Positions 29,445 through 38,835 of a stretch of DNA of 50,264 nt are shown here, piece after piece. The DNA lies in the NCBI GenBank assembly GCA_003564135.1, contig PWNZ01000257.1, positions 1 through 50,264 of the forward strand, in the 5' to 3' direction. The DNA is from Candidatus Cloacimonadota bacterium. Its GTDB lineage: Bacteria; Cloacimonadota; Cloacimonadia; Cloacimonadales; PWNZ01. The first letter of the stretch is position 1, and each line of letters starts with the position of its first letter. The notes beneath the pieces were generated by a model. It worked only from the letters and a program-made list of their open reading frames with translations. It had not been told where the DNA came from and made no database searches. Position numbers and translations under genes: made by a program.

Positions 29445-30164
29445 TTACTCTGTATATGATTCTGATTTTTCTTCATAATTCCAATATTTAGAATATTTTT
29501 CTGTAATCTCCATTGTCATATTTCTTAAGGGTATATTGATATCCGTCAAGGTTCTTAGTTTGGTTATGTAACCGATTTCTGTTTTTGGATCATAGAAAAA
29601 AGTTTGTTCGACTTTAATATCTCCGACGAACATAGGAGTCTTAACAGCTTTTGAAGACGAGAAAGCCGGCGCTCCTGTTTTTTCGTCTATCCATAAGACA
29701 CCTTCGAAGGTCATTTCTTTTCCGTCAAGTTTGGTTGTGTAGACAAATTCAAATCCGCTACAAGTTTTGCCTTCAATTTCGGCAGTTTCCTGCAAAGGTT
29801 TAATTATGGGATTATCCTCTTCACCGGTAAGGAAGAATCCTTCTTTTTTCGGGGTCATATCTCTATTGAGAATTGCTTCTAAACGTTCTTGTCCTATCCT
29901 ACTCTCTTCTTCTTGAACATCTTTTTTGATAACCTCGTTGACAATTTTGCCCTGGTCATCAAGTTTATGTGCAATAATCACTTCCGATTCGTAGACAATT
30001 TCTTCGGTTCTATTTACAATGATCTTTATTTTATAGAGTGTTTCACCAGGCACTAAGCGCCAATTAGCTTTTTCGACTTCACGAGCACGATCTATCAAAC
30101 ACATGTCGGCTTGTGATGTCGATATTAGTATCGTAGCAATGACTACAGTAAGCAAAAACTTCAT
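29445..30164 (-). CDS. Exported protein of unknown function, possibly LolA-like fold
   Basis: A 239-residue protein with a signal peptide (KFLLTVVIATILISTSQA, residues 2-19) and an ATG after GAGGAG. The mature part alternates charged and hydrophobic strands (ETLYKIKIIVNRTEEIVYESEV near 40, CSGFEFVYTTKLDGKEM near 135, AVKTPMFVGDIKVEQTFFYD near 173). This pattern resembles lipoprotein-carrier-like half-barrel proteins that bind outer-membrane components. Cys residues near 22 and 135 could form a disulfide. I do not recognise the family. It is 32 bases upstream of the cysS unit's last codon side and is not clearly co-transcribed. Confidence 0.7.
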   Translation of the reverse strand: MKFLLTVVIATILISTSQADMCLIDRAREVEKANWRLVPGETLYKIKIIVNRTEEIVYESEVIIAHKLDDQGKIVNEVIKKDVQEEESRIGQERLEAILNRDMTPKKEGFFLTGEEDNPIIKPLQETAEIEGKTCSGFEFVYTTKLDGKEMTFEGVLWIDEKTGAPAFSSSKAVKTPMFVGDIKVEQTFFYDPKTEIGYITKLRTLTDINIPLRNMTMEITEKYSKYWNYEEKSESYTE

Positions 30165-30195
30165 TTAGCACTCCTCAGTGTTCAGCTAGTATTAA

Positions 30196-31605
30196 TCAGG
30201 TTTTTTCAACCACCGTACCGTCTTTGGTGTCTTTAAGGATGAATCCCAAATTGGCTAGGTCTTCTCTTATCATATCAGCATAGACGTAGTTCTTTTCTCG
30301 CTTAAATTTATTCCGGTACTCGATTAAGAGATTTATCAACTGCTGGGTAGTTTCTCCATTATCTTCTTGGCTTTCTTTTTGGTCAACATTGCTAAAAAAA
30401 CCTAAGACACTGCCTAATTTATAGAGGGTGGCGACTTTATCATCAACTGGTTGTGGAGAGATGTTTATCTCTTTAGCGAGTTCAAATAGTACTGCTAAGG
30501 CCTTGGCTGTGTTGAAATCGTCTTTCATGGCAGTATCGAAATCCTTTTTCACCTGCGGATCTATTTTTGCTCTTACAGGTAATTGTTTTTCCTTTTGCAG
30601 GTAGTCTTTCAATGGCCTGGTCAGTTTGTTAACAGCTGTAGTAGATTCTTTGATTATCTGCTCGTTAAAATCTATGGGACTGCGATAGTGTTTTGACAAG
30701 TAGAAATAACGTATAGCTTCTGGGTCATATTCTTTTAGAATATTCCTTATCGTTAGGAAATTATCCAGACTTTTGGACATTTTTTCGCCTTCGATGTTAA
30801 TGAAGCCGTTATGCATCCAGTAGTTGGCTAAATGGCTATTATATCCGGCCTTCGCTTGAGCAATTTCATTTTCATGATGTGGAAACACCAGATCAACACC
30901 ACCGGCATGGATGTCAAATACTTTGGTGGCGCTATCACTCTTTTTGTTTTCTTTCGATAACAGGTAATTGGCCATAACTACGCATTCGGTGTGCCACCCC
31001 GGTCTTCCTTTGCCCCAAGGGCTATCCCATGCAGGCTCACCTTGTTTAGCTTTCTTCCAGAGAACAAAGTCGGCCGCTGCTTTTTTAGCAGTGTTTTCAG
31101 CTACTCTGGCACCTGCTACTAAATCATCAAGCTTCTTCCTCGAAAGTGTACCGTAATCGTGAATCTGTTCAACTGAAAAGAAGACATCACCTTCACTATG
31201 ATAGGCGTATCCGTTGTCTTCTAATGATTTTATAAACTCAATCATCTTGCCAACGTATTCGGTTGCTTTGGGAAAATAAGTTGCGTTTTTTATTCCTAAG
31301 GCTTTGATATCTTCTTTGAATGCCTTGATGTATTTCTTAGTAATCTCGGCAATTTGTACCTTCTCTGCATTGGCTTTACGGATGATCTTGTCGTCTATAT
31401 CGGTAATGTTTTGGACATAAAGTACCTTGTATCCCGCATATTGAAAAAACCTGCGAACTACATCAAAAAAGAGAAACGCTCTACCATTACCTACATGGAA
31501 GTAATCATAGGTTGTAGGTCCGCAGACATACATACTAACTCTATCGGGAAATGTCGGCTTGAAATCTTCTTTCTTTTGGTTAAGGGTATTATATATTTTA
31601 ATCAA
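30196..31605 (-). CDS. cysS: Cysteinyl-tRNA synthetase
   Basis: A 469-residue class I synthetase charging tRNA-Cys. Start is a TTG at 31605, five bases after AAGGAG; no nearby ATG would preserve the conserved N-terminus IKIYNTL. The zinc ligand Cys28 sits in MYVCGPTTYDYFHVGN (HVGN is the HIGH signature at 37-40). Further zinc-site residues are in GRPGWHTECVVMA and FPHHENE, and the KMSKSL loop is near 275. Length is typical. Monocistronic in appearance, with a long untranslated stretch upstream. Confidence 0.97.
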   Translation of the reverse strand: MIKIYNTLNQKKEDFKPTFPDRVSMYVCGPTTYDYFHVGNGRAFLFFDVVRRFFQYAGYKVLYVQNITDIDDKIIRKANAEKVQIAEITKKYIKAFKEDIKALGIKNATYFPKATEYVGKMIEFIKSLEDNGYAYHSEGDVFFSVEQIHDYGTLSRKKLDDLVAGARVAENTAKKAAADFVLWKKAKQGEPAWDSPWGKGRPGWHTECVVMANYLLSKENKKSDSATKVFDIHAGGVDLVFPHHENEIAQAKAGYNSHLANYWMHNGFINIEGEKMSKSLDNFLTIRNILKEYDPEAIRYFYLSKHYRSPIDFNEQIIKESTTAVNKLTRPLKDYLQKEKQLPVRAKIDPQVKKDFDTAMKDDFNTAKALAVLFELAKEINISPQPVDDKVATLYKLGSVLGFFSNVDQKESQEDNGETTQQLINLLIEYRNKFKREKNYVYADMIREDLANLGFILKDTKDGTVVEKT

Positions 31606-32158
31606 GGTTGCTCCTTTGGTTACCTAAATTATTTATTAACTTATCCGTGCTTTAACCATTGACATAACAGAATCATAAGCACGTATGCATAATAGTACCT
31701 TAATAATCAAATTCATGATTTTTTTGGCAGAATATTTCGAAACAACCAGACCAAGATGGTCTGGAGACATAAAGGCCAAGCTCAAGATGAGCTTGATACA
31801 AAAAACCTGATGAGCTTGATACAACGGTTGTGTCTCAAAGCTTGTGTAACAAGCTCTTCCAGAGCTTGATTTATAGGTCTCAAGAGCATTTTAACCCGTT
31901 AAATCGTCTTTTTTACTTAACTGGGTCCCTGCTCTTTCATATTTGCAACATTTTGGTTTTGGCTTGTCCATAGGTATAATACGATTAGTCAATCCTTAAC
32001 AATATACATCATACATTCTATGATCTCGAGTTCATCTTTTAGCGCAAAGTCCAGTTGACTATCACTCATCTACCCTGAAATAATAATGCGTCATCCGGAA
32101 AAGGATTTAACCATTGTCAGACTACAGAATTTTTGGTTTACCGGGGCAAATTGTCTGG
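31606..32158. other. Intergenic stretch with clustered mini-hairpins
   Basis: About 550 bases between rsmD and cysS. A 62-codon minus-strand frame at 31636-31824 runs through palindromic repeats and has no family character, so I do not call it. The notable content is the hairpin cluster at 31746-31868. Confidence 0.6.
31746..31868. repeat. Cluster of near-identical 19-nt hairpins and short direct repeats
   Basis: Three perfect inverted repeats each have 8-bp arms and a 3-base loop: CCAGACCAAGATGGTCTGG (31746-31764), CAAGCTCAAGATGAGCTTG (31777-31795) and CAAGCTCTTCCAGAGCTTG (31850-31868). Between the last two, GATGAGCTTGATACAA appears a second time. The regular geometry suggests a small repeat element or a structured RNA rather than chance. 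Confidence 0.75.
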
Positions 32159-32707
32159 CTAATGATCATGTTTTCCGGCAGCTAAAAATGTCACCATTGT
32201 ACTGCCGTATCTTTTCTGTTTATTAATGATCCTGTGCCAGTGTTTTTCAACTTTTTCTGAAGATGAATGTTCAATGATCAGAGTTCCATCTCGAGTGATG
32301 ATCTTATGCTCAACTATTTCAGCTATTGTTTTGTTAAGATGGTTTTTATTGTATGGTGGGTCGGCAAAGATAAGATCGTATCTTTGCTTGTTTGTTTTGA
32401 TGTAGCTATCAGCTTTGGACTTGTGTATGTGAGCCGAGTCGTGATACTCAAGCTTCTCAATATTTTTCTGCATGATCCGAACAGCTTTTTCCGAGAGGTC
32501 GACTAAGTCGAGATGCTCAGCTCCTCTGCTAAGAGCTTCTAATCCTAATGATCCACTTCCTGAAAAGAGATCAAGCACTTTCATGCCTTCACAATCAAAT
32601 ATTATAGAGAAGATGGCTTCTTTAACAAAATCGGTTGTAGGTCGTGTTTTTTCACCGGGAAGTGTGAAAAGTTTGAATCCTTTTTTCTCGCCCGCTATGA
32701 TTCTCAT
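32159..32707 (-). CDS. rsmD: 16S rRNA (guanine-N2)-methyltransferase RsmD
   Basis: A 182-residue SAM-dependent methyltransferase of the small ribosomal subunit (G966 in E. coli numbering). MRIIAGEKKGFKL and TRPTTDFVKEAIFSII are the family's N-terminal signature, VLDLFSGSGSLGLEALSRGA (~41-60) is the SAM-binding loop, and FADPPYNKN (~115) is the catalytic DPPY motif. ATG after AAAGGAG. It is the last gene of a four-gene unit, two bases after the small Cys-rich gene. Confidence 0.95.
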   Translation of the reverse strand: MRIIAGEKKGFKLFTLPGEKTRPTTDFVKEAIFSIIFDCEGMKVLDLFSGSGSLGLEALSRGAEHLDLVDLSEKAVRIMQKNIEKLEYHDSAHIHKSKADSYIKTNKQRYDLIFADPPYNKNHLNKTIAEIVEHKIITRDGTLIIEHSSSEKVEKHWHRIINKQKRYGSTMVTFLAAGKHDH

Positions 32708-32709
32708 GG

Positions 32710-32892
32710 CTAATCTCCTTTCTTGTTTTTTTTTATTAATCGTTTATAGTTCCAAAAAGGAAGACATTGCTGAACAGGCTCGTATCTATATTTAGGGCAC
32801 GAGACCAGAGTAACGTCCTCATACTGCTTACACTTATTTGCGCAAGCTGCACATAGTTTATTAACAGAAACTTTCTTGTTAATCTTCGTCAT
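32710..32892 (-). CDS. Small Cys-rich protein, probable zinc ribbon
   Basis: A 60-residue basic protein with Cys spacing C-x2-C-x3-C-x10-C in LCAACANKCKQYEDVTLVSCPKY. This is a pattern that could bind a metal. Its ATG overlaps the end of the upstream gene by 14 bases in another frame, with no strong ribosome-binding site, so translation is probably coupled. Its stop is 2 bases before rsmD. Position in a tight operon and the patterned cysteines argue that it is real. Function unknown. Confidence 0.65.
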   Translation of the reverse strand: MTKINKKVSVNKLCAACANKCKQYEDVTLVSCPKYRYEPVQQCLPFWNYKRLIKKNKKGD

Positions 32893-33490
32893 TATTTTTT
32901 ATCTGGCTGTAATGACTGAAAAACAGCTCCATAATCTCAGCTAACTTCAGTTTATCAAGAGTTCTGTCGTCACATTTAAGGTTGACCAGAAACTGGATGA
33001 AGTCAGACAACTTTATATTAGACCAATCAATGTTGTCAAGACTAATACTTTCTGCTTTCATTTTGGCCTTTTCATCTTTTTCGGTGGAGAGAATCTCTTG
33101 CCATTCAGAGCTAATCCGGTCTTCTAAGTCGGAATACAGGTGTTCATCCTGAGTTTCAATAATGTCAAGTTCACAGGTATCCTTGTCCAATAATATATCT
33201 AATGCTTGTTTTACTAATGAAAACCTTTCGTCGCATAGAATGCCTAATTGGAAGTATTCTTCTTCGTCAAAAATGTATGAAAGCAGTTGAGGATTATCAG
33301 TCTTGTGACCATTAGTAAAAGCTTTGGTTCGCAAAGACTTAAGCTTGTCGGAGATTTCAAGATCCGAATTATGGATACTCAGGAATCTATAGATGGCATA
33401 GGCTGCTAAATAATGTTTTTGGTTTTCAAACAATTCGGCTAAGGTAATGGTTGGAGAAATAGCAGACAGATTATCAATCATTATCGGCAT
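32879..33490 (-). CDS. Hypothetical protein with an N-terminal TPR-like helix pair
   Basis: A 203-residue acidic protein. SPTITLAELFENQKHYLAAYAIYRFL (~11-36) reads like a tetratricopeptide-type helical hairpin. The rest is charged and helical with no motif that I know. The ATG lies inside the 3' end of the comEA-like gene (17-base overlap) after a GAGG. An alternative ATG is three codons later. Overlaps on both sides place it in the comEA-rsmD operon. Probably a soluble cytoplasmic protein; role unknown. Confidence 0.75.
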   Translation of the reverse strand: MPIMIDNLSAISPTITLAELFENQKHYLAAYAIYRFLSIHNSDLEISDKLKSLRTKAFTNGHKTDNPQLLSYIFDEEEYFQLGILCDERFSLVKQALDILLDKDTCELDIIETQDEHLYSDLEDRISSEWQEILSTEKDEKAKMKAESISLDNIDWSNIKLSDFIQFLVNLKCDDRTLDKLKLAEIMELFFSHYSQIKNNDED

Positions 33491-33830
33491 AAAAATAACC
33501 TCGCATATTCTCTAAAGTTTTCGGGCCAATACCGTGAACATCGATCACATCCTCTATACTTATAGGTTTGTTTTCGTCTCTAAATTCAATAATAGCTTCT
33601 GCTCGAGTTTTGCCGATACCGGAAATAGTCATTAGTTCTTGCGCAGTAGCTGTATTGATGTCAAAGATCACTTGGTAGGGTTGAGATATGGCTTCAGATA
33701 TCTTTTCTGACATTTCCGGTCGGTCATGGTCTTTATGAACAAATCTATACGAAAAACCGACCAAGGTAATCATAACCACAAAAAAAGTGACTTTTAGTTC
33801 GTTATTTGTCAGATATTGATTCCAATTCAT
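33474..33830 (-). CDS. ComEA-like helix-hairpin-helix DNA-binding protein
   Basis: A 118-residue protein with one N-terminal membrane segment (VTFFVVMITLVGFSYRF, ~14-30). The C-terminal half has two helix-hairpin-helix motifs: FDINTATAQELMTISGIGKTRA (~55-76) and IEDVIDVHGIGPKTLENM (~91-108). This is the layout of ComEA, which binds incoming double-stranded DNA at the membrane during natural transformation. No other competence gene is present, so a general DNA-binding role is equally possible. First gene of a four-gene overlapping unit ending in rsmD. Confidence 0.85.
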   Translation of the reverse strand: MNWNQYLTNNELKVTFFVVMITLVGFSYRFVHKDHDRPEMSEKISEAISQPYQVIFDINTATAQELMTISGIGKTRAEAIIEFRDENKPISIEDVIDVHGIGPKTLENMRGYFYADND

Positions 33831-33903
33831 CTTAGCCCATTAATATGCTATAAACTTTTTCGTGCTTAACCAATGTCATGTTTCTCTGATAAGCTTCAGT
33901 CGA

Positions 33904-34875
33904 CTATTTAACCGGTCGATCCCATGGGAAACTATTACCATAATGTCCCCACTCTGCCGTAGATTCGAATATTGGTTTGGTCAGCCCTAAAAAGTCAATT
34001 ATTCCTTTTGGAGTTAAGTCATAGCCCTTTATTTTTTCATCTTTGCCGTCTATCTTGGCAATGGCCATAACCGGTTCGGCTATACCGATAGCATAAGCTA
34101 AAAATACATGAACTTCCTTAGCACCTTTTTTGTGCAGTATATCGACGGCAATCTTGCGAGCCATGTAGGCAGCACTTCTGTCAACTTTAGTGGCATCCTT
34201 GCCGGAATAAGCTCCACCACCAATAGGTATGCGAGGACCATAATTATCTATGATCAATTTTCTGCCGGTAAGCCCTGTATCTGCATCAAAACCACCTACA
34301 TCCCAATCCCCTGCTGGGTTGAAAAAGAGCATTTTTTCCGGCAGCTCGATATTATTTTGTTTAGCCCATTCCTCGGTTAGACAGCTTAATGTGTCTTTTT
34401 CCGAGTTTTGAAAGCTTGTTACGACAGCAGAGATCTTATTATTATTGGAAAGAGTTATCTGTGTCTTGCCATCATAGGGGTATTCGTGGTATATATGTTT
34501 GCAAAGCTGCCGCGCTAAGAAAAGCTCAGTAGGTATCATAGCTTCATTATCGGAACAAGCATAACCAACCATGATCCCTTGATCTCCGGCTCCACCTGAA
34601 TCGACACCTCGGGCTATTTCAGGCGATTGTCTGACTATATTACTTTGAACACCAACTTTATCAACAACGATACGTTTGACTATGTCCAGTATATTAACAT
34701 AAGAATTAGTAGTCATTTCTCCGGTCACAGTGACAATTGAGTGTCCTCCCATTGCCTCGATAGCTGTTCTTGAGTTAGCGTCTCCTTTCAATGTAGCGTC
34801 CAGAATTGCATCGGAAATCCGATCACACATTTTATCAGGATGCATTGGAGTAACGCATTCGGCGGTTCTAATCAT
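33904..34875 (-). CDS. metK: S-adenosylmethionine synthetase, compact form
   Basis: Makes S-adenosylmethionine from methionine and ATP. Conserved elements: MHPDKMCDRISDAILDA (His12, Asp14, Lys15), GAGDQGIMVGYA, FNPAGDWDVGG, DTGLTGRKLIIDNYG, GGGAYSGKDATKVDRSAAY, and a C-terminal GHYGNSFPWD. At 323 residues it is well short of the usual ~380-400. The shortening is spread over internal loops, since both ends and all active-site motifs are present; I see no frameshift. ATG is nine bases after GGAGG. It supplies the SpeD and SpeE branch encoded at 47-49 kb. Confidence 0.95.
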   Translation of the reverse strand: MIRTAECVTPMHPDKMCDRISDAILDATLKGDANSRTAIEAMGGHSIVTVTGEMTTNSYVNILDIVKRIVVDKVGVQSNIVRQSPEIARGVDSGGAGDQGIMVGYACSDNEAMIPTELFLARQLCKHIYHEYPYDGKTQITLSNNNKISAVVTSFQNSEKDTLSCLTEEWAKQNNIELPEKMLFFNPAGDWDVGGFDADTGLTGRKLIIDNYGPRIPIGGGAYSGKDATKVDRSAAYMARKIAVDILHKKGAKEVHVFLAYAIGIAEPVMAIAKIDGKDEKIKGYDLTPKGIIDFLGLTKPIFESTAEWGHYGNSFPWDRPVK

Positions 34876-34982
34876 ATTCTATATCCTCCATGATAATCTG
34901 CCTTAAAAATACTGAGTTTCCATTTTCTTAACTTTAGCTTAAAGGTCAAGATATATTGATAAAGTCTACCCCTGGAACGGTG

Positions 34983-34994
34983 TGAGCTAGCTCA
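34983..34994. repeat. 12-bp palindrome TGAGCTAGCTCA upstream of metK
   Basis: Perfect palindrome about 110 bases upstream of the metK start, in a region with other short inverted repeats (CTTAC/GTAAG, TACTG/CAGTA). Could be an operator; no SAM-I riboswitch core is recognisable here. Confidence 0.4.
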
Positions 34995-35129
34995 AAAAAG
35001 TGCTGTGAAATCACTTACTACAGTAAGATTTCGCTGTAAGGGAAAATATGGTCGGGGGATAACCTACTGTCGGCAGTATGGTGTTCCGGTATACACTGCT
35101 ATAGCATCTAGAAAGGCTGAAAGAACTAA

Positions 35130-36422
35130 TCAGGTAATCATGATACCATCTTTGTATTCTTTGATTGCTGAGCCTGCGACTAAATCTCCGGTATGATAAC
35201 AGTTATCCTTAATATAAATCCTTATGTAATGGTCGGACAGCGACGTCCACCAAGAATCTGTTTTATTCTCAATGATCCCGCTTAATTTGGCTTCAGACTC
35301 GATCAATCCTCTAATATAATCTTTCTTTTTATTCTCCGCCAGCTCCAAGATAGCCTTACATCTTTCTTTAGTAATCCTTGACGGGACTTGGTTTTTCATT
35401 AGTGCCGCAGCAGTTTTGTCTCTTATGGAGTAAGGGAAAACATGAACGTACGTAAGTGGCATATCCTTTATATAGTTATAGGTGGTTTGGTAATCTTCTT
35501 CTGTTTCTCCAGGCAGACCTATTATCAGATCGGTTCCGATAGCGGCATGAGGGGTGGTTTTTTTTATTTCGGAGAGAAGTTCTCTGAAATAAAAGGTGTT
35601 GTAATTTCTGTTCATTGACTGGAGCAGCTTATCGCTTCCGCTCTGCAGCGGAATATGAAAATGAGGGCAGAGTTTTTTGCTGTTTTTGAAATAGGATATT
35701 AAGTCCTGCCCGATAAGTTGTGGTTCTAAAGAACTAATACGGATTTTTTCCACGCCATCAATATCTTCAAGCATTGTTAATAGTTGTGTAAATGAGATGT
35801 TGGAATGGTAAAGCCCCGTGTTAATACCGGTAATAATAAACTCTTTATATCCCGAGTTTATGAGCTTCTTAACCTGAGAGATAATACTGTTCGGTGTTCT
35901 GCTGCGTGGTTTACCACGAGCGAATGGGACTATGCAGTATGCACAATAGAAATCACAACCGTCTTGAATTTTGATAAATGCCCTAGCTCTTCCGGGCAGT
36001 TTATGTGTTGAAGGGGAGTTTAACGTGTCTGCTTGTTTAATTTTTAGAGCTTTTGTTAATGACTGACGGCCAGAAACTTGGATGAGCAGATCTAACAGCG
36101 AACTTTTTTCATCATTACCGGTTATCAAATCAACATTGCCTATTTTTTCTATGTCCTGGCTTTTGAGTTGTGAGTAGCAACCTGTGACAATGACTTTGAC
36201 CCCATGACTCTCTTTTTTTCTTTCGAGAGCTTTCCTGATCAGGCTACGTGATTTAAAGTCTGTTCGATTTGTAACGGTGCAAGTGTTGATGATATAGATG
36301 TCAGCTGAGTGGTCATCATAGCTTACCATCTGATATCCGTTTTGCTCGAATTCGTCGGCTATGCAGGCAGAATCGTATTGATTAACCTTACAACCTAAAG
36401 TAGCGATAGCAACCTTTTTCAT
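35130..36422 (-). CDS. mtaB: tRNA (N6-threonylcarbamoyladenosine-C2)-methylthiotransferase
   Basis: A 430-residue radical-SAM methylthiotransferase of the MiaB family. The N-terminal domain has the second-cluster cysteines Cys11 (TLGCKVNQYDS, the MtaB-type start), Cys48 (NTCTVTN) and Cys82 (GCYSQ). The radical-SAM cysteines are Cys156, Cys160 and Cys163 (CDFYCAYC). HIPLQSGSD and IIGLPGETEEDY are also conserved, and a C-terminal TRAM-like domain follows. The TLGCKVNQYDS start separates MtaB from MiaB and RimO. It modifies t6A37 of ANN-decoding tRNAs. Last of an aspS-purN-mtaB run with 10- and 21-base gaps. Confidence 0.93.
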   Translation of the reverse strand: MKKVAIATLGCKVNQYDSACIADEFEQNGYQMVSYDDHSADIYIINTCTVTNRTDFKSRSLIRKALERKKESHGVKVIVTGCYSQLKSQDIEKIGNVDLITGNDEKSSLLDLLIQVSGRQSLTKALKIKQADTLNSPSTHKLPGRARAFIKIQDGCDFYCAYCIVPFARGKPRSRTPNSIISQVKKLINSGYKEFIITGINTGLYHSNISFTQLLTMLEDIDGVEKIRISSLEPQLIGQDLISYFKNSKKLCPHFHIPLQSGSDKLLQSMNRNYNTFYFRELLSEIKKTTPHAAIGTDLIIGLPGETEEDYQTTYNYIKDMPLTYVHVFPYSIRDKTAAALMKNQVPSRITKERCKAILELAENKKKDYIRGLIESEAKLSGIIENKTDSWWTSLSDHYIRIYIKDNCYHTGDLVAGSAIKEYKDGIMIT

Positions 36423-36443
36423 CTCTTATTGATGCCTCAAAGT

Positions 36444-37034
36444 TTAGCTTTCGGTTTTTTCTAAGGCTTTGATAATAGCCGGTGCGTATATGCGGTGTTC
36501 AATCTTGAGAACTTTTTGAGCGATTTCCTCAGCCGAAAGACAATCTGAGATATCTACTGTTTTTTGGGCTAAGATATCACCTTCATCATAGGATTCATTC
36601 ACATAATGGATAGTAGCGCCTGAATATTGATCGCCCGCTTGATAGACCGCCTGATGAACACTTAATCCATACATCCCTTTCCCGCCATAATTAGGCAACA
36701 AGGCCGGATGGATATTGAGGATAGGTTTGTCAAATGTGCTAATAAAACCCGGTGACAGCTTTTTTAAGAAACCTGCTAAAGCAATCAGGGCGATCTTCTT
36801 GCGCATGCAATGCTTCAATAAAGTTTGCTCGAAAACATCCATATCTTTCGTACTGATGTGGACGGACTCTATGTTTCGTTGCTCAGCTTTGTCGATTACA
36901 GGTGCACTTTTCCGGGTGATAACTATGAATCCTATTTCAATTGGGATATTATTATGTGAAAAGTAATCTGCGATAGCGGTGAAATTTGAACCTCTGCTTA
37001 TCCCTGAAGTCAGAACTGCTATTTTTTTTATCAT
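36444..37034 (-). CDS. purN: Phosphoribosylglycinamide formyltransferase
   Basis: A 196-residue folate-dependent enzyme of purine synthesis (GAR to formyl-GAR). NIHPALLPNYGGKGMYG (~106) holds the catalytic Asn-His pair, YSGATIHYVNESYDEGDIL (~136) supplies the catalytic Asp, and the N-terminal loop SGISRGSNF (~10) replaces the usual SGxGSN. The start ATG has only a weak ribosome-binding site and lies 10 bases after aspS, so coupling with aspS is likely. Confidence 0.93.
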   Translation of the reverse strand: MIKKIAVLTSGISRGSNFTAIADYFSHNNIPIEIGFIVITRKSAPVIDKAEQRNIESVHISTKDMDVFEQTLLKHCMRKKIALIALAGFLKKLSPGFISTFDKPILNIHPALLPNYGGKGMYGLSVHQAVYQAGDQYSGATIHYVNESYDEGDILAQKTVDISDCLSAEEIAQKVLKIEHRIYAPAIIKALEKTES

Positions 37035-37044
37035 ATCCAGCTAT

Positions 37045-38835
37045 TTATTCTTTCTTTTGCTTATGTATTTGCAAAGATAATTCGTTGAGTTGTTCTTCTG
37101 AAATCCCTGAAGGTGCATCACTCATTAGATCGACCGCTTTCAAGGTCTTAGGGAAAGGAATGACATCCCGAATTGAATCGGCACCGGTCATCAACATAAC
37201 TACCCTGTCAATACCGGGAGCTATCCCGCCGTGAGGAGGAGTCCCGTACTTAAGAGCTTCTAAGAAGAAACCGAATTTATCGTTAAGTTCTTGTTCAGTG
37301 AACCCCAAGACGCTGAATATTTTTTTCTGTATGTCGTAGCGATGGCATCTGATACTGCCTGAAGAAAGCTCAACGCCGTTACATACTAAATCATAAAGAT
37401 GTCCTTCAATATTGCCCCAGTTTTTTTTTTCATCGAAATACTTGAGATGTTCTTCTTTGGGCAAAGTAAACATGTGATGAGCTGTTTCCCATCGTGATTT
37501 CTCTTCGTCAAAAATGAAAAGTGGGAAATCCGTTATCCATAAGAAACTGTAGGTGTTAGGTGTGATTAAACCTAATGATTTAGCTAAACTATTCCTCAAT
37601 TCAGCGAGAACTTTGAAAACTATTTTATTGGAATCAGCTGCGAAAAGAATTAGATCGTTGTCCTTAGCCCCGTTTTTATCCAGCATGTTTATTGATTCTT
37701 GTTTAGATATGAATTTAGATATTCCACTTTCTAAGCTGCCGTTGCTGACCTTACAGAAAGCTAATCCTTTACCGCCTAAATGTTTAGCAATGTCTGTCAG
37801 TTCGTCTATCTTTTTTCTGCTGTAACTTGCGCCATTAGGGACGACGATGCATCTTACACTACCACCTTTTTCAATAGCTGATTTGAATACTTTGAAAGCG
37901 GACTGTTCAAATACTGAAGTGAGGTCGGTCAGTTCCATTCCAAACCTGACATCGGGCTTATCACATCCGAAACGTTCCATACTTTCCTTATATGACATTC
38001 TCTGAAATTTCGGCAAGTCTACATCTAAAAGCTCTTTAAACAACAGCTTAAACATGGCTTCCATGAGATTGAAAATGTCTTCTTCCTCAATAAAGCTCAT
38101 CTCTAAATCAAGCTGGGTAAATTCAGGCTGCCTATCGGCTCGCAGGTCTTCATCCCTGAAGCAGCGTGCTATCTGGAAATACCTGTCAAAACCGCTTATC
38201 ATTAGCAGTTGTTTATATATCTGCGGTGATTGAGGCAAAGCAAAGAAATTTCCGGGATATATTCTGCTCGGTACGACGTAGTCTCGGGCTCCTTCCGGTG
38301 TGCTTTTCATCAGGATAGGTGTTTCTATCTCATAGAAGTTTTGCTCGGTAAGAAACTTTCGTATGTGGTAGATAATTTTATGACGGGTAATAATATTATT
38401 TTGCAGTTTATGCCTACGCAGATCTAAATAGCGGTATTCTAAGCGGTGTTCTTCTTCGGGTAGAATATTTTCATTAATTTGCAGTGGTAAAGGCTCAGAT
38501 TCACTGAAGATTATCAGTTCACTGACCTCAACTTCCAGCATCCCTGTTTTCATGTTGGGATTTATATTTCCTTCCTTTCTATTGACTACCTGACCCGTAA
38601 TGCCGATCACAAACTCATTACGTAGTTTATGGGCTTTACTGTGCAGTTCTGTATTGTCAGGATGAAATACCAGCTGAACAATACCACTGACATCTCGCAG
38701 GTCGATGAATATTAGGTTACCTAAATCACGACGGCGATGAACCCATCCCATCAAGTTAACACGGCTTTCAATATGATGGGATGACACCTCTTCTGCCAGA
38801 TGTGTTCTCTTCATATTGGATTTAATATAGGACAT
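37045..38835 (-). CDS. aspS: Aspartyl-tRNA synthetase (bacterial type)
   Basis: A 596-residue class II synthetase with the N-terminal OB-fold ([26 protein letters not shown]), class II motif 2 ([18 protein letters not shown]) and motif 3 ([14 protein letters not shown]), and the GAD-type insertion expected of the bacterial form. I start it at the ATG at 38835, preceded by GAGAGG; an in-frame TTG four codons earlier overlaps that site. It may charge tRNA-Asp only or also tRNA-Asn; no Asn-specific genes are in view. Heads the aspS-purN-mtaB unit. Confidence 0.97.
   Translation of the reverse strand: MSYIKSNMKRTHLAEEVSSHHIESRVNLMGWVHRRRDLGNLIFIDLRDVSGIVQLVFHPDNTELHSKAHKLRNEFVIGITGQVVNRKEGNINPNMKTGMLEVEVSELIIFSESEPLPLQINENILPEEEHRLEYRYLDLRRHKLQNNIITRHKIIYHIRKFLTEQNFYEIETPILMKSTPEGARDYVVPSRIYPGNFFALPQSPQIYKQLLMISGFDRYFQIARCFRDEDLRADRQPEFTQLDLEMSFIEEEDIFNLMEAMFKLLFKELLDVDLPKFQRMSYKESMERFGCDKPDVRFGMELTDLTSVFEQSAFKVFKSAIEKGGSVRCIVVPNGASYSRKKIDELTDIAKHLGGKGLAFCKVSNGSLESGISKFISKQESINMLDKNGAKDNDLILFAADSNKIVFKVLAELRNSLAKSLGLITPNTYSFLWITDFPLFIFDEEKSRWETAHHMFTLPKEEHLKYFDEKKNWGNIEGHLYDLVCNGVELSSGSIRCHRYDIQKKIFSVLGFTEQELNDKFGFFLEALKYGTPPHGGIAPGIDRVVMLMTGADSIRDVIPFPKTLKAVDLMSDAPSGISEEQLNELSLQIHKQKKE

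Noticed and set aside
31636-31824. 62-codon minus-strand frame between rsmD and cysS
   Set aside because: It is built partly from the hairpin repeats and has no conserved protein character or good ribosome-binding site.
34876-35129. SAM-I type riboswitch upstream of metK
   Set aside because: Short inverted repeats are present, but the conserved SAM-box core and kink-turn sequence are not visible.
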